DNA of 64,000 bases. It comes from Cyanobacterium sp. Dongsha4 (GTDB taxonomy: Bacteria; Cyanobacteriota; Cyanobacteriia; Cyanobacteriales; Cyanobacteriaceae). The first letter of the stretch is position 1; every line of letters begins with the position of its first letter. Of the stretch, positions 10,444 to 19,769 are shown piece after piece. The DNA lies in assembly GCF_036345015.1 (NCBI RefSeq), contig NZ_CP084098.1, positions 3,857,326-3,921,325 on the forward strand, in the 5' to 3' direction. The translations under genes were made by a program, and so were the position numbers. The notes beneath the pieces were generated by a model. It ran no database searches. It saw nothing but the letters and a program-made list of their open reading frames with translations, and was not told the DNA's origin.

Positions 10444-12120
10444 CTAATTTTTATGGCGAGATTGGGCAATGCGATAACTAAGGGCAATAACTGGCAAAAT
10501 ACCCACTAAGATAATAGCTAAAGCTGGTGCAGAGGCTTCTATTAACCGCTCATCGGAAGCATATTGATAAACCCGAATAGCAAGGGTATCAAAGTTAAAG
10601 GGGCGCATTACAAGGGTTGCAGGTAATTCTTTCATTACATCCACAAACACTAACATTAATGCGGTTAACATTCCCCCTTTTATTAATGGTAGATGAACTT
10701 TAACTAAAGTTGCGATCGCACCATAACCTAAACTACGGGAGGCATCATCTAAATTAGGTTTTATTTTGGTTAAACTAGATTCAATAGTATTAAAAGAAAC
10801 TGCTAAAAAACGAACTAAATAAGCATAAATTAAGCCTGTAATTGTACCGCTTAATAATAAACCAGTAGAAATATTAAAATTACTATTCATCCAACTATCG
10901 ACTGCATTATCAAATCTCCCTAAAGGGATTAAAATACCTACAGCAATTACAGAACCCGGAATCGCATATCCTAAAGAGGCAATACCCACAGAAGTTTTAA
11001 TGATTTTATGGGGAATAATTCTTTTTCCATAAGCCATAAATAAGCCAATAATAATGGCAATAATTGCACTGATAACCGCCAAGATTAAACTATTTTTTGC
11101 CAATGCCCAAAAACTCTCATTTAAGGTTTCTTCACGATTACGAATAGTTAAATTAAGTAGATAGATTAAAGGAATAAAAAACCCTAAAGTAACGGGAATT
11201 AAACAAGCAAAAAAAGCTAAAATACTACGCCACCAACTAAGATGAAAACGAGGTAATTTTTGTTGATTACTGCTGGTTTGATAGTAACGAGCATGGGAGC
11301 GAGAAAGTTTTTCTATGGCTAATAAAATAACAATAAAACCCATTAAAAAAGAAGCTAATTGGGCGGCGGCAACTCTTTCACCCATTCCCAACCATGTGCG
11401 ATAAATACCTGTGGTAAAAGTGCTAACACCAAAATATTGTACTGTGCCAAAATCATTTAAAGTTTCCATCAAAGCAAGAGCTAAACCTGCAATAATAGAG
11501 GGACGAGCTAAGGGTAAAGCTACTTTTAAAAAACTTTTCCAAGGGTTGTATCCTAGAGAGCGACTGGCTTCCAATGTACATACTGATTGCTCTAAAAATG
11601 CTACTCTAGCTAATAAATAAACATAGGGGTACAGAACTAATACTAGCATTGCGATCGCACCCCAAATATTACGGATAGAAGGAAACCAATAGTCATCAAT
11701 ACTTTCCCAACCAAAAATAGTCCGTAGCCAAATTTGTACTGGACCGAAATACTCTAACATATTGGTATAACTATAAGCGAGAATATAGGCAGGAGCGGCG
11801 AGGGGCATTAACAATAACCATTCCCATAAACTCGCCCCCCAAAATTCGCACATAGTGACTAACCATGCACATCCCACACCAATAATCAAAACTCCTATTG
11901 TTACCCCTAGCATTAACACCAGAGAATTAACAATATAGTCTTTTAAGACAGTTTCTTGAAGATGTTGCCAAATTTCTTGATGATCTGCGAAAATACTGGT
12001 GACAACAGTTAATATTGGTACAGAAATTAAAAGTGCGATCGCACCTACAGAAATATACCAAAAATAGTTAGGTAATTGGGTAAGCCAGAGAGAAATATAA
12101 TTTTCAGAACTTTTTTGCAT
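10444..12120 (-). CDS. futB: Iron(III) ABC transporter permease (FutB type)
   Basis: A 558-residue inner-membrane permease with about twelve hydrophobic segments, built from two fused binding-protein-dependent permease halves. Each half has the EAA-type loop with a G about 9 residues on: EASRSLGYNPWKSFLKVALPLARPSI (first half) and DASRSLGYGAIATLVKVHLPLIKGG (second half). This two-domain layout is typical of FutB/SfuB/AfuB ferric iron permeases. The binding protein and ATPase are not adjacent; the ABC ATPase at 35615 is of the sugar type. Thiamine or phosphonate permeases of the same superfamily are the alternative. I see no convincing Fur box upstream. Confidence 0.82.
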   Translation of the reverse strand: MQKSSENYISLWLTQLPNYFWYISVGAIALLISVPILTVVTSIFADHQEIWQHLQETVLKDYIVNSLVLMLGVTIGVLIIGVGCAWLVTMCEFWGASLWEWLLLMPLAAPAYILAYSYTNMLEYFGPVQIWLRTIFGWESIDDYWFPSIRNIWGAIAMLVLVLYPYVYLLARVAFLEQSVCTLEASRSLGYNPWKSFLKVALPLARPSIIAGLALALMETLNDFGTVQYFGVSTFTTGIYRTWLGMGERVAAAQLASFLMGFIVILLAIEKLSRSHARYYQTSSNQQKLPRFHLSWWRSILAFFACLIPVTLGFFIPLIYLLNLTIRNREETLNESFWALAKNSLILAVISAIIAIIIGLFMAYGKRIIPHKIIKTSVGIASLGYAIPGSVIAVGILIPLGRFDNAVDSWMNSNFNISTGLLLSGTITGLIYAYLVRFLAVSFNTIESSLTKIKPNLDDASRSLGYGAIATLVKVHLPLIKGGMLTALMLVFVDVMKELPATLVMRPFNFDTLAIRVYQYASDERLIEASAPALAIILVGILPVIALSYRIAQSRHKN

Positions 12121-12337
12121 TTTGTTATCAAGAGCAAAGTCAAATCAATATAAATAGGTACTTTAATAAGAAAAAATGATTAAGCGAGGACACATCTAAA
12201 TCGTTAGGGGGCGTTAGGCAATAGGTGAGTATTTTACCCATAACAACGGGTTTAACCCTTTACCTAATTAATAAAAATTAAAATTAATGGGTCTTAGCTT
12301 ATTGAAAATAATTTAGGTAATCAAAGAAAAATTCGCC
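12121..12337. other. Intergenic region upstream of the iron permease
   Basis: A divergent spacer of 217 bases between the permease start and the small membrane ORF. It contains the short palindrome GGGTT-T-AACCC (12248-12258). Promoters for both directions are expected here but no box is clear. Confidence 0.3.
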
Positions 12338-12490
12338 ATGAAAATCAAAAATAAATATATCATTGTTATTTTACTACTAATCATAACGGCAACTGTTATT
12401 CCTAATTATTGGCAGTTAGGTATGACTGGGATGGTAGGTTTCTTTTTAGCATATTTGACCAAAGGAATTCGAGTCAAAAAAATCAAGTAA
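12338..12490 (+). CDS. Small membrane protein (50 aa)
   Basis: ATG at 12338 opens a 50-codon frame ending TAA at 12490. The product starts MKIKNKYIIVILLLIITATV, continues with IPNYWQLGMTGMVGFFLAYL and ends TKGIRVKKIK. It is two hydrophobic segments with positively charged ends, the pattern of a small double-spanning membrane protein. The gene-like composition and inside-positive termini argue for a real gene, although no strong ribosome site is seen. The family is not recognised. The longer overlapping frame from 12409 runs into repeats and is not credible. Confidence 0.5.
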   Translation: MKIKNKYIIVILLLIITATVIPNYWQLGMTGMVGFFLAYLTKGIRVKKIK

Positions 12491-12518
12491 AAAGCAAACC
12501 CCCCTTTATCTCGCTAGG

Positions 12519-12558
12519 GCTGATTCATTCTAAAATTTTCTGGTTAAGGCAGGGAATA
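12519..12558 (+). repeat. Dispersed 40-base repeat, copy 1
   Basis: This 40-base stretch (from GCTGATTCATTCTAAAATTT to AGGCAGGGAATA) recurs as its reverse complement at 41589-41628 with two mismatches by eye. Both copies are intergenic and flanked by G-rich AGGGCAAAAG units. Confidence 0.6.
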
Positions 12559-12590
12559 GGGAATAGGCAATGGGCAATACCCCCCTTTAT

Positions 12591-12608
12591 CCCCCCTCTC
12601 GAGGGGGG
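12591..12608. repeat. Inverted repeat CCCCCCTC-TC-GAGGGGGG
   Basis: A perfect 8-bp inverted repeat with a 2-base centre in the convergent spacer before the TolB-like gene. It could serve as a bidirectional terminator hairpin, but there is no T-run. Confidence 0.45.
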
Positions 12609-12673
12609 AGGGCAAAAGTGTTTAATTAATTTCTTTCTAATCCCCTAATACCCCAATACCTAAACTCCCAACT

Positions 12674-13234
12674 CTAGTTATCCAAAACATTACCCCGAAT
12701 ATCGGTAACAACAATATCCCATTGTCCATTTCTGGCAATCTCAAACGCAATTTTTTCTCCGTTGCTACTAATTGTGGGGTTTCTTATTTCTTGTTTGGTT
12801 TGAGGGATTAATAATCTTTTTTGTTGAGTGGTGCGATCGTACAAATATAGCCCAGACTTACCCTCCGCTAAAATGGAAAATACCAGATAACGTCCATCTT
12901 CAGAAATAGAAGGATTAGAAGCAACTTCATCAAAAGCATTTAAACCGGGTAAATCAATTAGACGACGATTTCTCGCATCGAATAAATATATATCCTGAGA
13001 GCCGTTACGATCAGAAACAAAAGTAATATACTCCCCTGAAATGGAGGGATTAAATTCGGCTGAACGAGTGTTAAAACTACGGTTATTATCGGAAAAAGGG
13101 AAGTTTAATAAGCGAGGATAATTACTGCAACTACTGAGACAAAAACTGCAAATAATTATTTTAAAAAAACGAGAAAACTTCACAAATTTTTCATTACAAA
13201 ATGTCAGCTCTCTATTATACTCATATCTCTTCAA
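12674..13234 (-). CDS. TolB-like beta-propeller lipoprotein
   Basis: A 186-residue protein. Residues 23-36 (FFKIIICSFCLSSC) look like a lipoprotein signal with lipobox LSSC and Cys36 as the acylated residue; the true start may be later than the first ATG, since the preceding 22 residues are unusually long. The mature part has three PD40/TolB-type propeller repeats: FNPSISGEYITFVSDRNG, SNPSISEDGRYLVFS and RNPTISSNGEKIAFE. TolB-type repeats mediate envelope protein interactions. Three blades are too few for a closed propeller, so it may oligomerise or be a shortened form. It is divergent from pstS. Confidence 0.75.
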   Translation of the reverse strand: MKRYEYNRELTFCNEKFVKFSRFFKIIICSFCLSSCSNYPRLLNFPFSDNNRSFNTRSAEFNPSISGEYITFVSDRNGSQDIYLFDARNRRLIDLPGLNAFDEVASNPSISEDGRYLVFSILAEGKSGLYLYDRTTQQKRLLIPQTKQEIRNPTISSNGEKIAFEIARNGQWDIVVTDIRGNVLDN

Positions 13235-13346
13235 AAAAATAAGTTAAAAAAGTATTAACATTTACAATTCTTTACCTCGACTTAAACTAGCTGAGATATT
13301 CTTTGCTTGGAAATAACTAATTTAAGTTAAATATATTGGAATTGTT

Positions 13347-14432
13347 ATGGGAAAAATTAAGAGTCTAATACCTTCTGCTTTAGGAGGTTTATTATTTTTG
13401 TCCGCAGGGTTAACCGCTTGTAGTGATAAACAAAGTTCTTCTGTAAGCGCTCCAAGTATTGACCCCAATCAGATTGTCATGTTAAAGGGTGCTGGGGCAT
13501 CTTTTCCCGCTCCGTTATATCAAAAATGGATTCAGGAATATAGTTCTACAGACGATAAAAAAAATATTAGGATTAACTATGATTCTGTCGGTAGTGGCAC
13601 TGGGGTAAAAAACTTTCTTGCCGAAGCGGTGGATTTTGGTGCTAGTGATGCACCGTTAAAGGATGAAGAAAAGCAGAAATTTCCTGAAAATAGGGGTAAG
13701 CCCATTCAAATTCCCATGACTGGAGGGTTATTGGTATTTGCCTATAACCTTGCTAATTACGAAGGATTAGACGATATTCGTTTATCTCGTAACACCTATT
13801 GCGGTATTGTGACGGGTAAAATTACGAAGTGGAATGATCCTGCGATCGCAGCCGATAATCCTGATGTAAGATTACCAGATATTCCCCTTATTTTCGTTCA
13901 TCGCTCTGATGGTAGTGGCACAACTTTTATCTTCACTAGCCACATTGAAAAGGCTTGTAGTGATTGGAGTGCAGGTTCAGGAAAAGAAGTAGAATGGCCT
14001 AGCGGAGTTGGTGCAGATGGTAATGAAGGAGTTAGTACCCAAATTCAACAAACCGCAGGTGCGATCGGTTATATAGAATATTCTTACTCCAAAGACAAAA
14101 ACTTACAAACAGCAGTCTTAGAAAACAAATCAGGTAACTTCATTAAACCTTCTCCAGAAAACGCTTCCAAAGCCTTTGTTGGACAAACTGTCCCCGATGA
14201 TTTCGCTTTAGTTATTCCTGATACCGAAGCTCCTGATGCTTACCCCATCGTTGGTTTAACTTGGTTACTTCTATACACTAACTACGATGACCCTACTAAA
14301 GCAGAAGTAGTGAAAAACTTTGTACAGTGGAGTTTAGTTGAAGGTGATGAAAGTGCTTCTACTTTGGGTTATTTACCCATTCCTGATGATTTACAAGAGA
14401 AAGTAATTACCACTCTCAATCAAAGTCTATAG
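13347..14432 (+). CDS. pstS: Phosphate ABC transporter substrate-binding lipoprotein PstS
   Basis: A 361-residue periplasmic phosphate-binding protein. Lipobox LTAC with Cys25 ends the signal peptide. The phosphate-site segments GAGASFPAPLYQKW, YDSVGSGTGVKNF, DFGASDAPL and HRSDGSGTTFIFT are all present. pstC, pstA and pstB do not follow; the next plus-strand gene is pilG after a 478-base gap. This is therefore an orphan binding-protein gene, as with the sphX-like second copies in other cyanobacteria. A Pho box was looked for in the upstream 110 bases and only weak TTAA-type half-sites were seen. Confidence 0.93.
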   Translation: MGKIKSLIPSALGGLLFLSAGLTACSDKQSSSVSAPSIDPNQIVMLKGAGASFPAPLYQKWIQEYSSTDDKKNIRINYDSVGSGTGVKNFLAEAVDFGASDAPLKDEEKQKFPENRGKPIQIPMTGGLLVFAYNLANYEGLDDIRLSRNTYCGIVTGKITKWNDPAIAADNPDVRLPDIPLIFVHRSDGSGTTFIFTSHIEKACSDWSAGSGKEVEWPSGVGADGNEGVSTQIQQTAGAIGYIEYSYSKDKNLQTAVLENKSGNFIKPSPENASKAFVGQTVPDDFALVIPDTEAPDAYPIVGLTWLLLYTNYDDPTKAEVVKNFVQWSLVEGDESASTLGYLPIPDDLQEKVITTLNQSL

Positions 14433-14910
14433 GCTAGTTTGTGTTAAAAGGGCTGTATCAGCACAGGGCAAGGGGCAAAGGTAAATAATTAAGAATTAAA
14501 AACCCCTAACTTCTCCCTGATCTGCCCAACACCCCAACCCCGAATTCTCCTGTCCTAAAATTATTAATTATTTCTTAAAATTAAGTATTTTTACTGAATT
14601 ATTGTCTTTTCTTTTTTGCTAACTAAACCTACAATTTTGATTATTTTTTCAAAGATAACTTTTTGGTTAAAAAATATACTTTTTCTTCTTTTTCATGTGT
14701 TCTGGAATACATCTTTATCTCAAAAAAAACATCTTTTGTTATGCTTTTAGTAAGGAATCATCTATAACTTTATTCTCTCTTAGGTTAAGACAAAGTTAAG
14801 GGTAAATGGTAAAAATAAAAAGGTTTTTTTCTGAGTAAAAATCTTATTCAAAGTGGGAATAAAGACTGTATTAAAGATAGTAATTGTTAGTTGAATTAAA
14901 CTGTAATATT
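14433..14910. other. Intergenic region upstream of the pil chemotaxis operon
   Basis: This 478-base spacer has STRR-like C-rich and G-rich runs at 14450-14555 (for example GGGCAAGGGGCAAAGG and CAACACCCCAACCCCG) and then a long AT-rich stretch to 14880. It should contain the promoter of the pilG-pilL operon. No ORF or RNA gene is recognised. Confidence 0.4.
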
Positions 14911-16047
14911 ATGATTGCGACCATGACCAGAAAGACTGTAACTTCCCCTAATGTTAAGGAAATAGTTGCCATTCCCTATAAAGCCTTACAGGGATTATTA
15001 GCAAAAAAAGTTTCGGGTAAATTAATGATTCAAGACCCCAATGACGAGTCGGTAAAGTGGCTGATTTATCTGGGTGAGGGAAAGATTCACTATGCCCATA
15101 GTGTCAATGGTAAAAGAGAAAGAGTTAGATACCTTTTATCTCGGTGTTATCCTGAGCATGGTTTTTATATACCCCAAGAATTGGAAGATGATTATGGTTT
15201 TATTTGTCAGCATTGGCGTGATGGTGATTTGGATATGCAGAAGGTTCGTACTATCCTCGCTTACATGACTCAAGAGGCGATCGCACTTTGTTTAGCTTTA
15301 CCTCGTGCTACCATTTCCTTTGAAAAAATTGTTGGTTTAGACCCTTTAATTCTTAATCTTAGTTTAAAATCCCTGATTGAACCCGTAAAATCGAAAGTCA
15401 GAGGATGGGTTACTCTCAGAGAATATATTTCTTCCCCTTTTGTTCGTCCTCAAGTGAATAATTGGGATGTTTTAAGAACTCATTTTGGCAATAGAATAGC
15501 AGAATATCAGGAAGTTGAACAGTTAAAACCCTATTTAGACGATCATCGTACTTTATATGATATTGCCTCTTATTCCCGTCATTCTGTTTTAGATTTAGCC
15601 TTACTATTACATCCCCTAATCAAATCAGATATTATCACCGTCAGCCCTTTTCAAGAACCGATTGAAGCTGAAGATAAACCCCTTATTGCTTGTATTGATG
15701 ACAGTCAGGCTATTCAAAGAATAGTCAAAATGACCTTAATTGCAGGGGGATTTGATGTAGTAAGCATCACTGAACCAGCTAAAGCCATGAGTAGTTTTGT
15801 TCGAAAAAAACCAGATTTAATTCTTATGGACATCAATATGCCTGATATTGACGGCTATAAATTAGCTTATATGTTACGTCAATCAGCTTTACTCAAAGAT
15901 ATTCCTATCCTAATGTTAACAGGTAGAGATGGAGTTTTAGACAGGGTAAAAGCAAAAATGGTTGGTGCTGTAGGATACATTTCTAAACCATTTAATCCCC
16001 AAGAATTAGTACAATCAATACAAGATAACATTCAAAAAGCTGTTTAA
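14911..16047 (+). CDS. pilG: PATAN-domain response regulator PilG (PatA family)
   Basis: The N-terminal half is a PATAN/DUF4388-type domain (IPYKALQGLLAKKVSGKLMI ... WLIYLGEGKIHYA), and the C-terminal 120 residues are a CheY-like receiver with IDDSQ, phosphoacceptor Asp in LILMDINMPDIDGY, LTGRDG and KPFNP. I prefer ATG at 14911 to the TTG at 14884; a second ATG at 14923 is also possible. It is the first gene of the five-gene set pilG-pilH-pilI-pilJ-pilL, the same order as in the tax3/pil locus of Synechocystis, which is known to control type IV pilus biogenesis and motility. The PATAN domain probably relays output to pilus motor proteins. Confidence 0.88.
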   Translation: MIATMTRKTVTSPNVKEIVAIPYKALQGLLAKKVSGKLMIQDPNDESVKWLIYLGEGKIHYAHSVNGKRERVRYLLSRCYPEHGFYIPQELEDDYGFICQHWRDGDLDMQKVRTILAYMTQEAIALCLALPRATISFEKIVGLDPLILNLSLKSLIEPVKSKVRGWVTLREYISSPFVRPQVNNWDVLRTHFGNRIAEYQEVEQLKPYLDDHRTLYDIASYSRHSVLDLALLLHPLIKSDIITVSPFQEPIEAEDKPLIACIDDSQAIQRIVKMTLIAGGFDVVSITEPAKAMSSFVRKKPDLILMDINMPDIDGYKLAYMLRQSALLKDIPILMLTGRDGVLDRVKAKMVGAVGYISKPFNPQELVQSIQDNIQKAV

Positions 16048-16074
16048 TTAATTTTCAAAATAATTTTTAAAAGT

Positions 16075-16437
16075 ATGAAAAAAGTGTTAGTAGTCGATGA
16101 TTCTAAATCCCAACAACGTCTCGTTAATGGTTTATTACAAACTTTGGACGTGGAGGTAGAGTTAGCCGACAATGGAGAATCTGCCTTGCAATGGTTAACC
16201 CATAATGGACAACCAGATTTAATTCTGATGGATATTGTTATGCCCGATATGAGTGGTTTAGATGTTTGTCGTCATATTCGTAAGGAAATGAATTATAAAA
16301 CCGTTCCTATTATTTTCGTGACTACCAAAGACGAAGATTTTGATAAATTTTGGGCATTGAGACAAGGGGGCACTGCTTATATTACAAAGCCTTATAGTCC
16401 TACTGATTTGTTAAATACTGTCAAGAATTATCTTTGA
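16075..16437 (+). CDS. pilH: CheY-like response regulator PilH
   Basis: A 120-residue single receiver domain. Acidic pocket D8-D9, phosphoacceptor D53 (LMDIVMPDMSG), T83-T84 and K105 (ITKPY) are all in place, so phosphorylation should work. It starts 27 bases after pilG. With no output domain it probably acts by protein contact or as a phosphate sink for the CheA-type kinase encoded downstream. Confidence 0.92.
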   Translation: MKKVLVVDDSKSQQRLVNGLLQTLDVEVELADNGESALQWLTHNGQPDLILMDIVMPDMSGLDVCRHIRKEMNYKTVPIIFVTTKDEDFDKFWALRQGGTAYITKPYSPTDLLNTVKNYL

Positions 16438-16481
16438 TTAATTAAGGAGATTGGGGCTTAGGGTATTAGGGTATTAGGGGG

Positions 16482-16519
16482 CTGTGTGACGAAGCATCTT
16501 CGCTACCTTGTAAGCACAG
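16482..16519. repeat. Nested inverted repeat between pilH and pilI
   Basis: CTGTG (16482-16486) pairs with CACAG (16515-16519), and inside it CGAAG-CAT-CTTCG (16490-16502) is a perfect 5-bp stem. It follows STRR-like GGGTATTAGG units. It could slow transcription or process the mRNA between pilH and pilI; the function is not shown. Confidence 0.4.
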
Positions 16520-16562
16520 TAAATTGCTAATTACTGATTGAAATATAATTTTTAATTCTCTC

Positions 16563-17012
16563 ATGGATTATTTTATTGTCGAATTAACTAATCAAAAAAA
16601 AATCGCTATTCCCCTCGAAAAAATACAGGAGGTGATAACAGCTAATTATGCTGATATTTGCCCTATTCCGGGGGTTAAAAATAGTCTTTTAGGGTTAATT
16701 AGTCAAAGGGGTATTTTACTGTGGTTATTAGATTTATCTTTACTATTGCAAAATGTTCCTTCTTTTTCTAATCGTCTGAGTTCTAGCACTATTTTAGTTA
16801 CTAAATTAGGTAAAAATAATGTAGGTTTAATTGTCAAAAAATTAGGAGAAATTAAAGATTTTTTACAGGATAACATTAGCCAAGATAATTTAGAAAAAAG
16901 TTCTTCTATTCCTCTTTTAAATGAATATTTAGATAGTTTTATTCATAATGAAAAAGAGTTATTACCAATTTTAAATTTGGCTAACATTCAAACTTACTTA
17001 AATACTAATTAG
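16563..17012 (+). CDS. pilI: CheW-like coupling protein PilI
   Basis: A 149-residue CheW-domain protein that should bridge the chemoreceptor PilJ and the kinase PilL. The opening MDYFIVELTNQKKIAIPLEK, the conserved IPGVKNSLLGLISQRG core and the later VGLIVKKLGEI are the usual CheW strand pattern. It is 125 bases after pilH and 66 bases before pilJ. Confidence 0.88.
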   Translation: MDYFIVELTNQKKIAIPLEKIQEVITANYADICPIPGVKNSLLGLISQRGILLWLLDLSLLLQNVPSFSNRLSSSTILVTKLGKNNVGLIVKKLGEIKDFLQDNISQDNLEKSSSIPLLNEYLDSFIHNEKELLPILNLANIQTYLNTN

Positions 17013-17078
17013 TTATTATTTTTATCTTTAAAGTTTTACGTAATCATCAATATTTTACTTTATAAGGAGTTATTAACT

Positions 17079-19637
17079 ATGGCAAATTTACAGGAACAAA
17101 AAACCACAACTAAAGAATTTTCTGATCATATTCTTAATCTCCAAAAAAAGGTTCAGGAAAATCCCCAAGATTTAATCATAAAACTTAATCTTGCCACTGC
17201 TTTTCAACAAGAAAAATATTACAATGAAGCTGTAGCCATTTATGAACAAATTATCGAACAAGATAACGAAGAAGTATTTGCCGAAAGTGCTAAAGTTGCG
17301 ATCGCAGAAATTCAAAAAGAAAAATTAACCAAAGAAGATGCAGTTATAGAGAAAGATAAAAAAGAGAAAAAAAGTAAGAAAAAGAAAGTTAATTTATGGC
17401 AAAGATTAGTTAATTTACCTATTGCTTACAAACAATTTATTGCTTTATTCATTTCTAGTTCTATTTCCGTTTTTGGGGTAGTGTTAGCAGGGCGATTAAT
17501 TACCGTTGTTTTGGGAAGAAGTCAGCTAGAAAACCAGTCCATTGCAGAGTTAGCCGTATCAGTTATTAACTATAATTCTCGCATTAGTGAAATGGAGTCA
17601 GGATTTAGGGGACAAAGTGATAATATTGCTATTATAGAAGCCGCTAGAAATTACCAACAAAATAGGCAAATTCCCAGTAGTTTAAAGGATACCGTTAGGC
17701 AAATTTTACGCAACGAAACTAATGCTCGACAAATTGAATATGCTACTTTAATTGGCTTAGATAATCGGATTATTGTTAATGCTAATGATGATCGCACAGG
17801 AGAAGTTTTTGACCCTAAAAATCTTGTTTCTGAGGTGGTAAAATTCCCTCGAAGAATGCAAACTAATGCGGTTATTCCTTGGGCAGAAATTGAGAAAGAA
17901 AAACCACCTTTACCTAGTAGTATTTCTGAACAAGATGTATTAGTTAACTTTAGTTTTACCCCTGTTACTGATCCCCAATCTCAACAAGTTATTGCTATTT
18001 TAATGGCGGGGGAAATTGTTAATGGAAAAACTCTCTTTTTAAAACGCACTTTAGACGCAGTTGGGGGGGGATACGGGGCAATTTATATGTTTAATAATGG
18101 TAAATTCGAGTTAGTAACATCGGGTTTACAAGAAGCAGGAAGCGATGAGTTTCAAAATAATATTCCTTTACCCGATTTAAACTTAATTCAAACTGCAGAA
18201 ACAGGGGTTGGGGGCAATATTCTCGATCGCATCTTAATTGAAAATCAATGGTTTACTGTGGCAGTAAAAGCCTTACCCAACTTCAGAGGAGAAGAAATTG
18301 CTTTTGTGGTACGTGGCACTCCTGAGATGCAATTACAAAGACTACTCAACCAGAGTTTAACTTACCAAATTTTAGCAGGGGTTGCTTCTTTAATCGTGGC
18401 AATTATTTTAGCGATTTTATTCGGACGTGCTTTAACCAAACCCATTCAAAGATTACAAAAATCTGCCCAAAGAATCGGAAAAGGCGATCGCAATGTCAGA
18501 GCGGAAATCACCTCAGAGGATGAAGTAGGGCAATTAGCAAAAACCTTTAATGAAATGGCAGAAAGAATTGAAGACTATACAGAAGCCATTGAAGACATCG
18601 CCCAACAACGGGAAAAAGAAGCCCAATTCCAGAAACAACAACGGGAAAACCTCCAGAAAAACGTAATTAACCTCCTCCTCGACATCGAAGAAGCCAGTAA
18701 GGGTAATTTAACTGTACAGGCGGAAGTAGTATCAGGAGAAGTAGGCTCTATTGCTGATGCCTTTAACTCCACCTTAAATAATCTTCAGCGATTGGTGCAA
18801 CAAGTTGTCACCTCTGCCAATCAAGTCCATGAAACGGCTTTAGCCAATGGGCATTCAGTCACTCACCTAGCCCAAAACTCCAGTAAACAAGATATGTCCA
18901 TTCAAGCCATTGGGGCTTCTATTGCGGAAATTGCCCAAGAAAGTGAGAAAATTAGCGAATCAACCCAAAACGCCGCTTCTATCTCCAGAGAATCTCGTCT
19001 TACTGCCCAAGAAGGGGAAAAAATCATCGATGAAACCGTAAATAGTATTTATCAAATTCGTCAAACCGTAGCCGATACCGCTAAAAAAGCCAAACGTTTA
19101 GCCGACTCATCCCAAGAAATTTCAAAAATTGTCAGTATCATTTCTAGTATTTCCGAAAAAACCAACCTTCTCGCCTTTAACGCATCCATTGAGGCCGCAA
19201 GGGCAGGAGAAAATGGACAAGGTTTCCGAGTAGTAGCGGACGAGGTACGCAGACTAGCTGAACAGGTGACATTTTCTACCCAAGAAATTGAGCAATTAGT
19301 AGTAACAATTCAGGAGGAAACTAGCGAAATGATGAGGATGATGGAGGAAAGCACCACCCAAGTAGTAACAGGGACAAAATTAGTCAAAAATACCAAAGAA
19401 ACCCTGCAAAAACTGGCTCAAATCAGTAATGATATTGACAATCTGTTAGAGTCGATCTCCAATAGTATTACAGAGCAGAAAAACACCTCTCAGAAGGTAA
19501 ACGAGAAAATGCGAGAAGTGGCAACGGTGACAACAGAAACCGCTCAAGAAGCTAATCAAGTATCAGAATCCTTACAAGAGTTGGTAAAAGTAGCGATGGA
19601 GATGCAACAATCCGCCTCCCGCTTCCAAGTCAGTTGA
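17079..19637 (+). CDS. pilJ: Methyl-accepting chemotaxis protein PilJ
   Basis: An 852-residue chemoreceptor with a strong ribosome site (AAGGAG, 17064-17069). The N-terminal cytoplasmic part has a TPR-like stretch ([29 protein letters not shown]) and a lysine-rich linker. It is followed by a transmembrane segment near 115-140, a periplasmic sensor region of about 290 residues, a second transmembrane segment near 428-450, HAMP linkers and the signalling hairpin ([20 protein letters not shown], then [16 protein letters not shown]). No GAF bilin-binding domain is visible, so it resembles PilJ rather than the phototaxis receptor PixJ. The TPR-like N-terminus ahead of the membrane part is notable. 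Confidence 0.92.
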   Translation: MANLQEQKTTTKEFSDHILNLQKKVQENPQDLIIKLNLATAFQQEKYYNEAVAIYEQIIEQDNEEVFAESAKVAIAEIQKEKLTKEDAVIEKDKKEKKSKKKKVNLWQRLVNLPIAYKQFIALFISSSISVFGVVLAGRLITVVLGRSQLENQSIAELAVSVINYNSRISEMESGFRGQSDNIAIIEAARNYQQNRQIPSSLKDTVRQILRNETNARQIEYATLIGLDNRIIVNANDDRTGEVFDPKNLVSEVVKFPRRMQTNAVIPWAEIEKEKPPLPSSISEQDVLVNFSFTPVTDPQSQQVIAILMAGEIVNGKTLFLKRTLDAVGGGYGAIYMFNNGKFELVTSGLQEAGSDEFQNNIPLPDLNLIQTAETGVGGNILDRILIENQWFTVAVKALPNFRGEEIAFVVRGTPEMQLQRLLNQSLTYQILAGVASLIVAIILAILFGRALTKPIQRLQKSAQRIGKGDRNVRAEITSEDEVGQLAKTFNEMAERIEDYTEAIEDIAQQREKEAQFQKQQRENLQKNVINLLLDIEEASKGNLTVQAEVVSGEVGSIADAFNSTLNNLQRLVQQVVTSANQVHETALANGHSVTHLAQNSSKQDMSIQAIGASIAEIAQESEKISESTQNAASISRESRLTAQEGEKIIDETVNSIYQIRQTVADTAKKAKRLADSSQEISKIVSIISSISEKTNLLAFNASIEAARAGENGQGFRVVADEVRRLAEQVTFSTQEIEQLVVTIQEETSEMMRMMEESTTQVVTGTKLVKNTKETLQKLAQISNDIDNLLESISNSITEQKNTSQKVNEKMREVATVTTETAQEANQVSESLQELVKVAMEMQQSASRFQVS

Positions 19638-19769
19638 GTTCAGGGTTCGGAGTTCGGAGTTTGGAGTTATACAGAAATAAATTTACTCCCTATCTCCCCA
19701 CGCCTCCCATGCCTCCCATGCCTCCCTACTCATTACTCATTACTTCTTACTCATTACTCAAATTAAGCC
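19637..19769. repeat. Short tandem repeats in the pilJ-pilL gap
   Basis: The whole spacer consists of tandem units: GGGTTCGGAGTTCGGAGTTT, then GCCTCCCAT repeated three times, then ACTCATT repeated four times. It is a compact example of the STRR-type repeats scattered in this genome. Confidence 0.7.

Noticed and set aside
12409-12648. 79-codon plus-strand frame
   Set aside because: It overlaps the 50-aa membrane ORF in another frame and runs through the dispersed repeat and the CCCCCC/GGGGGG palindrome, so it is not coding.
13235-13346. Pho box upstream of pstS
   Set aside because: Only scattered TTAA-type half-sites were seen, without the 8-base direct repeats at 11-base steps.
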